Shown: piece by piece, positions 1-16,592 of the stretch
How the letters are laid out: the number at the start of each line of letters is the position of its first letter
Position numbering within the stretch: position 1 is the stretch's first letter
Source: Cordia subcordata
Taxonomy: Eukaryota; Streptophyta; Magnoliopsida; Boraginales; Cordiaceae
NCBI GenBank assembly: GCA_028554755.1
Contig: JAPTOF010000006.1
Location: forward strand, 67,001 to 131,000
DNA: 64,000 nt
Direction: 5' to 3'
Notes under the pieces: model-generated
The model's database searches: none
Told to the model about the DNA's origin: nothing
Seen by the model: only the letters and a program-made list of their open reading frames with translations
Translations under genes and position numbers: made by a program

Positions 1-50
1 AATGATAAAATTTTATGACATTAAAGTTATATATAGATAGTAAATGAGAA

Positions 51-1460
51 AATAGCATATCACCCCCTGTAGATAAAAGTGCATATCTAGTGACTAAACT
101 TGCAAAACTACCTAATCACCTATTCAACTTTTCGAAACTAGCTTAAGCGCCCCATTTTAATAATGCCATTAAAAATATTAACAGAAGTCATGAAATGGCT
201 TCTATGCCCTCGTATAAAATCATATTTTGCCCCCAATTTTGAGAACTCCAAATTTAACCTACCAAATCTATCAACCCCAATCCCTAACCCTTGTGAAATC
301 CCAAATTGAAATACCCCAAAATCCCTAACCCACATTACCCTCAAATCCCAGCAAAATGATTAAAATTGATGACAAAATGCTTAAAGGGACGAGAAGCGAT
401 AAGGATGGTAGCAAAGACGATGAAGAAGAGGAAGATGTGGTTGTAAGTGGTGGTACAAGAAGCCATGAGCATGATGATGACAGCGATGATAGACCTTCAA
501 GAAAGAGCCAGAGAAAGAAGCAGAAAGGAGCAAGAATGATAGACAATGATGACGAAAACGATCTTTATCAACCGATTGAATAAATCGGCTCAATAATACG
601 ACTACAAGCAAAAAGGAGCGCTTCACATACCTTGTCATGTCATACTCTTCGAACGCGTTCTCGAAGCTCTTCGCCTCGGCTACAATGAAACGTTACTGAT
701 GATTTTTTCATTTTTTTCTTGTTTATCCTTCTTTTTTCTTCCTCGTTGTTAAAGACAAGCTCTCCAGCAAGCACATGATGTTGGAGAATGAAAGAATGAT
801 TCTCCGCATTACCTATTCTTACTCATTAGTTTAATTCAATTTTTTTTGTATTTTTGTTGCTTTATTGTTTATTGATTCATATATTTTTTTAAAGTATTTT
901 TTAAGCACGAAAGATTTATGGGAATTTGGCTTTTGGCAGCTAACTTGCTGTTTGTCAGCCTGTTAATGGTGTATTACTATTCGGGTCTTCGTTATTTTGT
1001 TTTAGAATCATATAACGTTCGATGTTTACTAATAAGAAATTCTCTTTGACCAAACAAAAAAAGCTTTGATTTTCAATTGCAAAATTCTTTTGACATTTAA
1101 CAATCTTAAATAAATTAATTAAATAATAATAATTAATCTCACTAATTAATTTCAAAAAGTAAAATAAGATTTATTAAATTTGTTTATGCAGCAGATGAAT
1201 ATACACGTGTACATATATGTTGTGGGTTTTTAATAAAAATAGGAGGGTAATATTGTCCCAAAAATACTTTTTTCAAGAGGTATTCTTTTAAAATCTCAAC
1301 ACGCGCACGTGTACAACACTCTCCGTCAAGTTTGACGATTTTTTTACGGTAGGAGATTTATAAGCTTAGTTTTGAAAAGTTGAAGAGGTAATTAGATAAT
1401 TTCACAAGTTCAAGAGCTAAGTATACATTTTTGCCTAAATTCAAAGAGTAATATGCCATT
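51..1460. mobile_element. Small MULE-like element (possible Pack-MULE) with long diverged TIRs
   Basis: Bases 51 to about 163 align with the reverse complement of about 1350-1460 over roughly 110 bp. The match shares blocks such as gcatat, accta/acctc and ttcaacttttc, with many transitions and a few small gaps. Long inverted ends without a transposase are typical of non-autonomous Mutator-like elements. The interior holds a gene-like segment near 240-700. I could not find a convincing 9-bp target-site duplication, so the exact ends and class are uncertain. Confidence 0.42.
356..583 (+). other. Acidic/basic charged ORF, likely captured gene fragment
   Basis: This 75-codon frame starts in a good context after a pyrimidine/CCCTAA-rich leader that looks like a plant 5' UTR. 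It encodes a run of Asp/Glu (EEEED), then a His/Asp-rich stretch, then a basic RKSQRKKQK patch. No family is recognised. It lies between the inverted ends of the element at 51-1460, so it is more likely a captured and truncated first exon than a working gene. Sequence out to about 700 still looks somewhat codon-like in other frames, which fits a decayed fragment. Confidence 0.22.
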
Positions 1461-1926
1461 AACTCATGATAAATTGAACTGCTCTTTAAATTTTATTATG
1501 AGTTGAGTTTTTCAATTTTTTTAGAAAAAACGAAAACCAAAAAAACCAATTAGTTCTTTTTTTTAAATGAAAACCAACTAATTTTGATTTGATTTGAAAT
1601 TTTGATCAAAAGTAAATCAAACTAAACCATGTCCGCCCCTACAACAAACAATTGATTTACAAACACAATTTATAGAATAGAGCCTAGCCAAACTGTTACC
1701 TCTTGGAGTTGAAAACAAGAAGCCATGACAATTTTACAGATTATGTTGAAAAGGAATAATGATGATAAGCTCATATATTAACCCTCACAGCGACATAGTA
1801 AAAATATTACAGAAAACCCAGCCCCACTAAATACAAGAATATCAAATCGGATGACTAACATCTTATCTTCCAGGAGAGTGAACTAAGGTCCAACACATGA
1901 CATGACATGACATGACCGTCCTCCTC
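1461..1926. other. Intergenic; probable 3' UTR of the sugar transporter
   Basis: AT-rich sequence without coding potential. The part from about 1690 to 1926 is less AT-biased and directly follows the stop codon of the minus-strand transporter gene, so it is probably that gene's 3' UTR. A (catga) repeat is visible at about 1893-1915. Confidence 0.4.
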
Positions 1927-4900
1927 CTAAAGGTACTTAGCCTCAATCTCCTCCAGGGTAAGCCCCTTTGTCTCCGGTATTATAAAGAATATAAACACCA
2001 GCGACACCACTGCTATGCCTCCAAATATGTAGAATACCGCTCCTGCTCCCAGCAATTCCTGCATCAACCAAGATATTAGTTATCACATGCATCATTTCCA
2101 CACCACACTACTCTTTGGGTTTCTTCAGCAGCATCTCATACTAGTTAAAGTCTCATCAGAGTACCTGTAGAGGAGAAAATGCGAATGTCACAAGTGCATT
2201 TGCCCCAAAATTCACAAGCACCGCTACACTCAATCCTCTCCCCCTCACACGCAACGGGAATACCTCCGATATCATCAACCAACCAATTGGTCCATAAGAC
2301 AACTGCCACAAAACCCCTCTTTTTATTTAGCAACAAAATTCCAAGGATGGTGAATTGCAAAATAATTTGCTGAAACCATAACATTCTAGCTGATAAGTAA
2401 AGCAAGCTATATATGTAACTGTAGCTCCATAGTGAAGACTCTTCCCAGACATGCATATACGGAGTACCATAAAGCAAAAGACATATATGACAAGATAAAA
2501 ATTGCATATCTGTGCATGTGTATATTTATCTCGATTACACAAAAAGGAAGCTAGATAGATGCATCTCATGGTGTACCATAAAGCAAATACATATAAGACA
2601 GAAATTGCATATCTTTGTGTCTATAAATTTACATTGTTTCCAACAAGATATCTTAAATAAGTATTTGCCTATGTAACATTTTAAGAAATATCTGCTAGTG
2701 ACAGAGAATATATATCACCACAAAGAAAAAGTTGTTTTACCTGATAGCATCCAACATACACTAACAGGGCAAAAACTGCCACTGCTGGAACGTTATCGAG
2801 GTAAGTGTAATATGACCCCAGAAGAAGTAGAGATATAACCTGGCAAGAAATACGAAACAGGAAAGAACTCAAGACCTAGAAATTAGACAATGTTATAGAG
2901 GGGCATTCTCCAATGGACTTGATCAAATTTTAAATATTAACCCTGCACACAGTAAAAGTACCCAAGGACCTGTATGACTTACCATTCCAGAGACACCTCC
3001 AAGAAGCAGAGGTCTTCTCCCAAGCTTATCCACAACCAGAACTGCAACTCCGGTCATAATTAGCTACAGTAACATAACAGATATGTGAAGTAACCAGAAA
3101 AGAGGGCAAAGGTCATCAGGAACGATATACATCCTATCAAAGTGCGCAATTGTAGTAAAGACCACTTATTATACTTGAAAAGCCCATGAGAAGTATGGGA
3201 AAGAACATTAGAGAATCTGAAGTAGAGGCAAGATCATTAATGAAACTGAAATAGAGGCAAGAACATTAAGGAATCTTCCTAAGATGTCAGTTGGGGATCT
3301 CCTTTTTCATTTCTACCTAGCTATTTCTTAGTGTCCTACCAAAGTCCATCTTATGTCTCATAATTAAAGTGTAAAAGCCAATGCTTTATGGAAACCAGGC
3401 AGAGACAAAAATACTTAATGACTGATGAAGAAAAAGAGAAGAAACAAGTTTAGAAAAGAAATTAACTTCAGACCCTCAGAATCAAAAACATAAACATTGT
3501 TTTCATATTGTCACATAATACAGTTTGAAAGAAAGTAATGAGATCACAAACAACAACGCAAACACAAGGAAACTGCTGATGTCATAAATGTTATACTAAG
3601 TAAGAGAGTTCTCAAAATCATGAGTAAGTTCTTTGTAATATACAAGATAATATTGCAAGGAAGAGAACAAGCGATCAAAAAATCTTGTTCAAAAAATTTT
3701 GGCTGCAGTAAACCTAAATGGAAACTGAAGCACATCTATGTTCCCAAATAACTTAGAAAAATAAAGATTAGTAAGAACAGACTCCAATACTTGGATATAT
3801 ACAACGTGTTTCCTCATCAATAGCTAAAGTAATTTAACTTTAAGTGCTCTTTTAAATGAAAAGCAAAGCTGATATCTCTCATCTTGAATATGAAAATATA
3901 AAAGATGTGGCAACGGAATTGAAAATGAAGAAGGAATGGGAGATTGAAAGTTAGCACAATGAACATTGACTATCTGAAGGTCAGCCATTCTTTTTTTCTG
4001 GAAAGGAGAAGCTACTTTCTGTTTTTGATTTGGAAGCAAAGTCCAAATATTTGCCATTTTCTCCCAAAGCACCAACCATTGTTTAAAACTAGACAATCAT
4101 GTTGATCTACGAAAAGGAAATACGCAGGAGGTCTTAACAACAAACCTTCAGCAAACCTAGAAGAACTGAGACTCTTGTTGCATCGGATGCTGCAGAAAAT
4201 CCTGCATCCTATCATAATTTGAAAGATAAGAATAATACAAGGGAACAAGAGGGAAAAAAGGTAACAGGTAAGAATTAAATTATAGAGTGACAAAAGCATA
4301 TTCTAAACGGTATACCTGAAAGATGGCTGATGCATAATAGAGAACACTTGGTTGCCCTGTTATCTGCCATGATAAGTGACACATGAAACACAAATGCAGA
4401 AGTCATTGTTTCCTAGTAGAGATGGTAGAGCTCACAAACAAAATTTTACCTGTTGAAACAAGACTAATCCAGCACCAATTATGAGGGCTTTCAAGCATTT
4501 TCCCTGAAACACCTCTGCTAGTGTTGCTTCTTTTTCTTCGCTTATATGTGAAAGCTCGGAAAGAATCTCATCTACTTGCTGAGAAGCTGAATAGCCAATT
4601 GCTTCACCCCTAAGCCGGCACAAGCAACTTATGGCTGTCTCTCTCAATTCCCGCATGTTGCCCTTTCCTTGAATACCACAAAGAAGAATCCACCTAGGAG
4701 ATGCAGGTAGCCACCACATTCCAATCCCCATCACAACTGCCAGAGGAATGCTTGCAGCATACATATACCTCCAACCAGAGATTACCTCAACTAAAAGGCT
4801 ACCGATGGCGTAACCCACCTATAACATAGTTCAGATTTTCAAAATTTCTGAGCTTCATTTAGGAGCTTTAGTGAGAAAAATAAATAGACATATAAATCAT

Positions 4901-6581
4901 AGATATCCCATATGTATGTATAAAAGGGGTGGATCCAGGAACACTTTTCCCTTGGAAATTTGGGGCCCAGGACAGTCCCAGAACCACCCCCCTAAAGAAT
5001 TTGGAAAAGATTATATCATAGCAATATAGTACATCTTACAAAACCCAACAATTGGAACAGCAAGCTAAGATCACTTACTAGCATCCCAAAAACAATAAGG
5101 AGTTCTTTCAGTGAAATTAATAGCCCACGTATCTGAGTTGGAGCCGTCTCAGCAATGTACATTGGAGCAGCATGCATTGCCTATTAAGGATCAGAGAAAA
5201 GAAGGAACCGAAGTACAAATGTAAGGTCAAATCCCTAAATTTATTAGTGAGTAATTTTCCCATATGCAATCACTTCCTATACAGACTAAATGCAGGAATA
5301 GGTACCTCTGAATATTTTTTTTTTTTTTTTGGGGGGGGGCAGATAATGCAACTCACTGGGAAAAGAAGGAATGCAGACGTGTACAATGAACATGAGGAAG
5401 AATATAATAGCTGATGAGGGGAGCAAGTAGCATACCAACCCAATTCCTATACCATAAACGAAACGTCCAACCACCATAAGGAAGAAGACAGGTGCCAATG
5501 CTGTTATTAGGGCTCCGACGAGATAAAACAAAGCTGACAAAATAAGCTCCTTTCTTCTTCCTATAAGTTGAGCAAAGAGTTGAAGTCGACCAGGGGATGA
5601 ACATGAGAAATTCAAACATAACCTTGACATCCACAATGAGAGAACTAACCTAGGTAGTCAGCAATGTTAAAGGCCAAGACAGAGCCAATCAGAGCTCCAT
5701 ATAAGGAACCACTAGTCTGCAATAAGCACCAGACAGAAGCAGCGGATATATACAATCTATAACGGTGCAGAAAAGCTTGGACAAAAGGGAGGAGGTCTAA
5801 TAAAAAAAAAAAAAAAGAGGAAAAAGATGCAGCTTGAGAGGAATAAATTGAGCTTACTACGAGACCGATTTGCACAGAGGACAAGTGGTACCACGTAATC
5901 CCACTTGATGTGGGAGACTGCAGAGAAAGAATAACGATGATAAATTAGAAGTCAGTTAAAAATTGTTAGTGCAGTGGAGGATGTGATCAATCAACTCTAA
6001 CTAGGAAGACAAACAGCAGAGGTGTTAAGAAAGAGAGGAGAGGGGCGGGATGGGGGCTGACCTGAATAGATATAATAGCATCAGAGGTAGCACCAATGTC
6101 ATAACCATATAGCATTCCTCCCAAGGCTGGGAACAAGAAGCTGAAAAAAACATGATGAACCAAGGACCAACAGCTTAGAAAAAAAAAAAAAAAATGCTTA
6201 AGCACGTGGGTAACAACAGCAGAGCAGTAAGTCAAAGTTAATTGTAAAAGGGGGACTAAATTATTTATTAAAAAAAAAAAAAAAACAAGAACACTCACGG
6301 AAGGAGAGAAGCGAGTAAAGAGTAATCATGGCGTCGGGTGTGGGGAGTAAGAAGAGGCTCTTGTGCTTCTCCAATCTCTGCCGATGACTTCCCCTCCTAT
6401 TTATGTATTTATTTATTTTAGAACACAGAGGAAAGCTTAAATTTATGCTAATAAATTAAAAATAATAATAATAATAAGAAGAAGAAGAAGAAGAAGAAGA
6501 AGCAGCAGAACTGTACAAGGAGAAGAATCAGACCTTTGCTAGAGAGGAGAAGCTTGGTTGGTCGGGATGATGAGAAGCCAT
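1927..6581 (-). CDS. VGT: Vacuolar/plastid-type sugar:proton transporter (MFS, VGT / D-xylose-proton symporter-like)
   Basis: A major facilitator sugar transporter, probably moving hexose into the vacuole by proton antiport, as known for the Arabidopsis VGT family. Fourteen exons join in frame to 502 aa: 6534-6581, 6299-6396, 6062-6140, 5858-5917, 5650-5716, 5436-5560, 5079-5180, 4450-4818, 4316-4363, 4146-4208, 2983-3063, 2741-2839, 2165-2302, 1927-2058. Visible hallmarks are GGMLYGYDIGATSDA in TM1, the TM2-3 loop GRRK (about 118-121), PASPRW (231-236), QQITGQPSVLYYA before TM7, a second loop DKLGRRPLLLGG, and C-terminal PETKGLTLEEIEAKYL. Length and twelve-helix layout match the family. The start is the first ATG, in a short charged N-terminal exon. 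The GEAQEPLLTP segment is typical of VGT rather than plasma-membrane STP carriers. The substrate cannot be read from sequence. Confidence 0.93.
6459..6506. repeat. Compound (AAT)n(AAG)n microsatellite in transporter intron 1
   Basis: Runs of aat units pass directly into aag/gaa units, between coding exons 1 and 2 of the minus-strand sugar transporter. This is simple sequence with no sign of function. Confidence 0.8.
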
Positions 6582-9500
6582 TCCTTTCCTTGGAGGCTTT
6601 GCTTTTTCCCTCTATTCGTCAGACGAAATTGATTTTGGCTCGCTCGATTGCTGCACTCCCAATCACTTTTCGTTCACCTACCAAAACCGTTTCCGGTTTC
6701 CTTTTCTTTTTCTTTTTTCTTTTTTAGGTTTGCGGGGCGTGGGGGGGGGGGGGGGTTTGGTGGGCATGGGTGGCTGAAAACAAACATGAGCGTGACCATG
6801 ATCGTGACCCCCGACCTCGTGGTTAAATTTTTTTTTAATAATTAATTCGACTTAGTTTTTTTTTAATAAATTTTTAAAAATTTTAAATATAACTTTTTTT
6901 TCAAAAATTATAATTTTTAACTTCTCAAAAAATTTATTTTTCAAAATTTGAGTCAATCAAAATGATCCCCAAGACTATTCTCAAAGAAGAAGTGCATCAC
7001 CCATAAAATACCTTAGAAAACATGTAATATCATGCTCTACACTAGTTGTATGTGAGACTTGTATTTATGATAGTTTTAAGTTTGTAATTATAATTATTGA
7101 TTGGTCTAAAATTATAATCATCGTTTTAGGTTTATACTTTATTACATTATCATGAAACTAGTTCGAAGTACAACTATGATAACTATTATGCTAAAAAGAA
7201 AAGTTAATTTGGTAGATGAAACCACCAAAACATTTTTCAATTTAAGAGAATATAAATTCGTATGGAGGCGAAAAATGATGAAAAGGGATAAATGATCCCT
7301 CAACTTATATAGCAACCGTACATGGCTGTTTTTATAACTGAAGTTATTGTTGTTCTATTTCCTCTGTGCATCGATTAGATTATTACTTGTGCTACAGTGC
7401 CACTTTTCTCTTTCTTTTTATGTTAATACACCAATAACCATGTAACAAGTAATAACCCTTTAACCATGTTAGTCTCTCTCTCTCTTTATATATATACCAT
7501 TTATAAACAAAAGAGTTAACTCTTCTAACAATTTTAATGGTTCATAGGATATTTTTCTCCCTTATTTATTAAGGTGGGTCTTTTAATTCCCAGCCCTTTT
7601 TTAGTTGAGTAGTGTTAGTTTTCTCTTCAAATCTCGTCCACAACATAACAAAAATGTCACAAGCATATTATGCAACTTAAATGTGCTCAATTTTTTAGGG
7701 TAATTTAGAAAATCATTTGAAGAAAGACTTAACGATATTAACTAAGATGAGTCTAAGGATTAAAAGGTCCACTTTAACAGGAAATTTATAACTAAAATGC
7801 TTACTTTGATTTATAGGTATGTGTATGTATATAAGTAAAATACTTATTCTAATAGTTAAAGGAGTAAAATATCACACAAAATATTCAGAATATGATTTTA
7901 AAGAATTTGAAAAGCCTTTTGTCAAAAAATGTCCTTAAAACTTTCATGTGAGATACAAGTAATATTTTTGTTAATGTACTATGTAACAAATAGGTGATTG
8001 AGGTATCTAGTATTACCTCTTCAACCATTTTAGTCTCTCTTTTTTTAAAAAAAAAATTAAAGTACCATTTTTTTCCTTTTAGTGTTACTGTGTCTGTGTC
8101 TGTGTGTGTGTTTTTAATGCTTTAAGGTGTCATATGGCACCCGTTATCGTTTCATCAATTTTTTGTACTTTGTTTATTTTCTTCAATAGTTAAATCATTT
8201 TTTAATTTGTTATATAAATTAACCTTTTTATTTACCATACACCATATAATATAAGTTGTCACATGAAAACTTATTATTCTACCTGAATTATCTTTTTTTA
8301 TTACTTTTTCTATAATGTCAACAAAAAGTCTTCTTTAAGTGGTTGGTATTTGGTGTTGTTCATTTTTAGCCGTATAATTATTTAAAATTTAAATTACACA
8401 ATTCTTAAAATGAAATATATATATATATATATATATATAACATCCGCTGCATGTTCAACATACTTCTCCCTACTCTATAGAAAGAGGCACTTTTTTAAAG
8501 TACTATTCATCGGTGGATCGCAATGACAATATTATAATAACTTTCAAAAAGAGGCATAAATGTCAATGGTGATTTATAATGTGCTTGTAATGGCAAAATA
8601 GTAACTTTTATGTTGACAAAATTATAATTTTATATTTACTCTTTATTTTTTCCCTCCTTCGCTAGCATAACCAATTGCTTTCTCTTTTTTACCTTTCATT
8701 TAATCACGTTGTTCAACTTTTATTTGGGATAGAAATGGTTTGAATTTTTAATATTGAGTTATTAGAGCAAAGAGAATATATGTACGCAATGAGGCATTAA
8801 GTGTCATAAAACCCAATTGTGTTGGGGGAATCTATTTGAATTTTTTAGTTTAGACTTATTAATTTTTTAAACAATAAATATTTAATTGGGTAAGTATACA
8901 TCCACTCTACCTTTTCCTTTTCTCTTTCACTGCACTTCTCTACTAATTACGCATTTTCATTTTTGGGCTTTTAAATTTTTCTATTTTGCATCGAAAAAGC
9001 TATTAGATCGGGTTAAGGATGGGAATTCATTTGGATTTTTAAATTTTTGAATTTTTAAAGCTAGAATATTTAAAATTATAAAACCTAATCGATTTTGGGT
9101 TATTTGGGTTTTCGATTTTTAGAGTTCAAGTTTTGGTTTTTAAGTTTTGATTTTGTGTTTCAAAAATATATTTTGCAAATTTAGGCTGAACTAAAAAAGT
9201 AGGTAGCTTTGATAGATAGTATTGTGCAAATTTAGATTAAATTTGAAAATAGATAAAAAAAGTTGCATAAAAATATATATAAAAAAGTCCAAATTCAAAT
9301 AAATAACGATGTTCCAAGTTCAAATAACTATTCCAAAGTATATTAAATTACTTATAAAATAAAAGAATCTAAAATAAAATCAAAGTTTGGGGTTATTCTG
9401 GTCAATTCCTTCTAAATCATAACAAAAACAACGTGCCCACCTCCCGCTTCCCGCCCCCCACGGCCCCGCGGGGCAATTGTTGCTTATTTGTTAACCACGT

Positions 9501-10389
9501 GTCTCGACTTTTGTTTGAAAGTGAAAATTAATACGTTTTTTTTGTTTCAATTTGTACAAAAAAATGTGAAAAAATAAATATAATTCTTATGTCTTCTTGC
9601 TAAATTATTGATTTTTTAATAAATATTTATTACAATATTATTAGATAACATAGTCATATATTTCACGACATTAACTTATTAGGGAATTCCATTCTCATTA
9701 ATATAGGGAATAGCTATTCGTGAGTAAACCCAACGGAATGACTTATTTCTATGTTCACGAGAATGAGATTTTTGCTGAATGGCTAAAATAATCTTATAAA
9801 AATTAATATTTTAGTGTTCTATACCTAAAATAAAAAAGATAATGAAAAATAAAAAATAATTTTAAAAATAAAATAAAAAAGTAGAAAATAAAATTTTAAA
9901 TTTAAAAGTAAAAATAAGAAATAAAATAAAACAAAATAAAAATAAATAAGTTCTCTAGATTATGCATATATATATATATATATATAATATCATGATTATT
10001 ATTTTTATTGAGATTGTTAATATAAATCTACTTTATATTATATTAGTGTTGGTAGTATTTTACTAATATTTTAAATTATTACTACAATGTTAATATAATA
10101 GTATAGGGATAATTTTGTTTTTTATAGAAATTATTTTCAATACTCATGTTAGTATACTAATTAATAAATATAAAGATAGAATCAATATATATATTCTTAC
10201 CATTATTTTTAAAGCAAACCAAATATAAAATACTCATTATTAAGTCAATTTCATTCACAAGCTCATTTTATTTCTTAACTCATTCTACTTTTATCAAATT
10301 CATTTTATTATTCAAATTGCCACATAATATTGGACAATAACCGTGCAACGCAAGGCCTTTGCGACTAAGTTAACCATAAATAAAAGAGA
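6582..10389. other. Gene-poor AT-rich intergenic region between divergent VGT and ARFB1 genes
   Basis: About 4 kb separates two divergently transcribed genes. The part near 6582-6720 is probably the transporter 5' UTR and promoter, including a pyrimidine-rich CTTTTC tract. A homopolymer G run sits near 6741-6756, and (AT)n runs at about 8417-8440 and 9968-9985. A short GC-rich island (cccgccccccacggccccgcggggc) lies near 9450-9475. Two loosely similar blocks (around 7425-7500 and 7970-8070, sharing a 'tagtctctct' core and tgtaacaa) suggest old repeat DNA. I see no coding gene. Confidence 0.5.
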
Positions 10390-10603
10390 GCAGTGGGAGA
10401 AGACGGCTGGAAAAGTCAAAATTAAAAGAGAAGAAAACAAAAGTAATTCGGGAAAAGAAAATATGAGAGATGATACAAAAATACAAAAAAAAAAAAAGAA
10501 AAAAGAAAGGAAAAAACGGAGGTAGGGAAAGAATTGTGGAAGGGGGAAAAAGAAAAAAGAAAAAGAAAAGAAGGAAAAGAAGATCGAGAGAAGAAGGGAA
10601 AGC
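10390..10603. repeat. Polypurine tract in the ARFB1 promoter/leader
   Basis: About 210 bases are almost entirely A and G on the plus strand, with an a13 run near 10486-10498. It ends about 115 bases before the ARFB1 start codon, so it lies in the promoter or 5' UTR. Such tracts are common low-complexity elements upstream of plant genes. No coding role is likely. Confidence 0.6.
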
Positions 10604-10717
10604 AACTCTACGCGATCTCTCTCAATACGCGATTGGTAATTTGTATACCCCCTCCTTGTCTCTCACTCATCGATCATCAACAACAAAAAACTCAGTTGCT
10701 CTTTACAATTCTCAAAA

Positions 10718-14149
<3,432 letters not shown>

Positions 14150-15997
14150 TTACCTAGGTGCGACTCTAGTCTCTTGCTTTTGGGAAAGAGAATCAGCAGA
14201 AGGTTCTTTTTGATCATCTCTAATTGCGTGTCTCTGTCTGTCTCTCTGTTGAGGAACTGAAAATGTTATTTGGTGGACAGGTCGGAAGATGCAGCTGATT
14301 GTGACCAGCATGGACCTGTAAATTGGTTTCTGAAGATAATGAAGTATAAGCAGTAGTTGCTTCTAACCTATGCATTGGCAACTATGGGTCTGTGATTTGG
14401 TTGTATAACTTGGTTGTACACGTAGCTTGAGGAGATATTTGTTTTGGAAAATTGAGACAGTTGTAGCATATGATGTAACTTGTATTATTGTTATTATAGC
14501 TAGGGAGAGTGTTTTGAGTAAAAGTGTGGTTCTGTCAATTACCATGGGGTCAATTGCATGCACAGCCTGAGCACCAAGATTTGAGATTGCAAGGATGACG
14601 TAGCGCTTGGTTATTGCTCCACAATTTTGCTGGCTTACGCAATATTTAACTTATACCATGACAAATCAATAATTAAGAGGTGAGGAAAAGGATGTCGTGG
14701 GACAGGTTTTTGCATAACCTCTATATTATTATTATGACAAATGATATGATCTTAGCATGTGAATATGCAAAAGGAGGATATCAAATCATCACATACGACA
14801 ATATATCTGTTGCAAGCTACGGAAGATACTAGTACTTGAGTGTTGTCTAGCGGCCTTTTTCGGGTGTGTTGCTGTAAAAGATCCTGAAGTTTTGATTCCA
14901 TATTTGTTGAGTTTGAGAATACGGGTTCACTTGTTTATATTTGTCAATATTTCAATAATATCCTACCGTAGCACAGTGTATTCTTAATGCACAATGCACC
15001 TTTCCGTAAATGAAAATCATAAAATGGTGAACAAGGAGCATCAAACAATGAACAGAAATTATAAATGATAAACAAAAGATCTTAAAAATAGTGAATAAAT
15101 AATTCAACAAATATATTATTTACACAAATTTATGAACATATAATATAAAAATTATAAACAAACACATTAATTAAATTATTTATAATTTTTTTTATTATTT
15201 GTTTATAATTTGTTAATTTATCACTTAACATACATTATTTCACAACTCTTAAACGCACATATACACAAAAGCACGTTCACCACAAAAGAATAAGAAAGGA
15301 GCAGCAGCTCTTTCATGGAACAAAAAAGAGAAAATTTTTAAAAAATAAGATCAATTGATAATTCAAGTAGTTGAGACTATTTTTTTTTTTTTAAATCTTG
15401 TTCGATCGGAAGGATTGAAAGGTTTAGTCAAAAAAAATTATTTCTTTTTCATTTTTGTGCTTGTGTGTGCGCGCACGCGAGCATGAGAGTGTGAGTGCAC
15501 GACTTTTGATTGAAAAATCAAGAGAAAATAGAAATAAATGGAGGCTAAAAAGCGATTTGATAATGTAAGAACACCCCTTCAAAAACGGGGATATATAATT
15601 CTTTATTGTAAGCCCGCAATAATAATGAAATTACAAAACGAACCCCGAATGAGTGACTATAACGAAATAACCGTGAGAGAGAGAGAGAGGGGCATTAGTT
15701 GGGGAAGCTGGAAGAAAAGAGAAAAATCCCAACCAGTCGAAAATCAGGACATGAGACGAAGAGGCCACTCTGTAGTTTCCCAACCACTCGTTCTACTATT
15801 TCTAATGGACTTATTTTAATATTATTATTAATTATTATAATATAAAAAATGAATATCAGATGCAGCTCTTCACTCTTGTAGATTCTTCTGATTTCTGTCT
15901 TCTCTCTCTCTTTCTTTTTTTTTTTGTTTTCTTTTTTCCAATACTCTAATTTGTATGTGACGTGATTATTTATCGGTTGGAAAAAAGAAAAACAGAA
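14150..15997. other. Intergenic: ARFB1 3' UTR, then AT-rich DNA and RSH-like promoter
   Basis: The first 400 or so bases are mixed sequence consistent with a 3' UTR. From about 14990 to 15250 the DNA is very AT-rich and partly palindromic (ataaacaaa opposite tttgtttat). Near 15455-15500 there is a GT/GC-alternating patch (gtgtgtgcgcgcacgcg), and (GA)n lies at about 15674-15690. A CT/T-rich tract at 15896-15940 lies just upstream of the RSH-like start. No gene is seen. Confidence 0.5.
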
Positions 15998-16561
15998 ATG
16001 TGTTCCTGCCAAAGTTCTTGCACCACCACCACGATTGGTTCAAAAGCAACTATTATTCTGAGGAAAAACAACGCCTTTTCTGTGTACAGCTCGCGCCGGA
16101 GTTTTGCAAAATTCAGGTGGATTTTCGATCAGAAAATTGTTCCGAAATTCACGGTGTCGTCGTCGCTCGGCTCGGTTTTCAGCTCAGGCAACGTCATCGC
16201 TGCTGCAGCGGCTGCTGCTGGTGGATCCGGTCAGGTTCATGGAGCTGTGACGTCAGCCATTACTCAGGTGGCTGTCACGGCCGTGGCCATTGCCTCCGGA
16301 GCCTGTCTTTCTACTAAGGTCGATTTTCTGTGGCCCAAAGCCGATGAGCAACCTGGTCAGCTTTTGTTTTTCTTTCTTTTGTTAATAAAGAAAATCTTTT
16401 CCCTGTTCTGCAGAAATTCTAAATTTAAAGCTCGAATTAAGTCGTGGTTTAGTTGTAAAAACTGGCCAAATATAGGTTATCATTCCCCAGAATTATAGTG
16501 AGTCACGTTCTTATTGATTAAAAGAGTTTATTAGGTTATTACAATGACACAACAGCGTTTC

Positions 16562-16592
<31 letters not shown>

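Noticed and set aside
10312..10605. Phe/Ser/Leu-rich minus-strand ORF and Lys/Arg-rich plus-strand ORFs
   Set aside because: They are translations of the polypurine tract upstream of ARFB1.
15538..15819. 93-codon plus-strand ORF upstream of the RSH-like gene
   Set aside because: It overlaps another ORF on minus, has no family signal and ends 180 bases before the real start without a sensible splice link.
15962..15997. Upstream extension of the RSH-like reading frame
   Set aside because: The frame is open upstream but begins at GTG. The first ATG is 15998, which also gives a plausible transit peptide.
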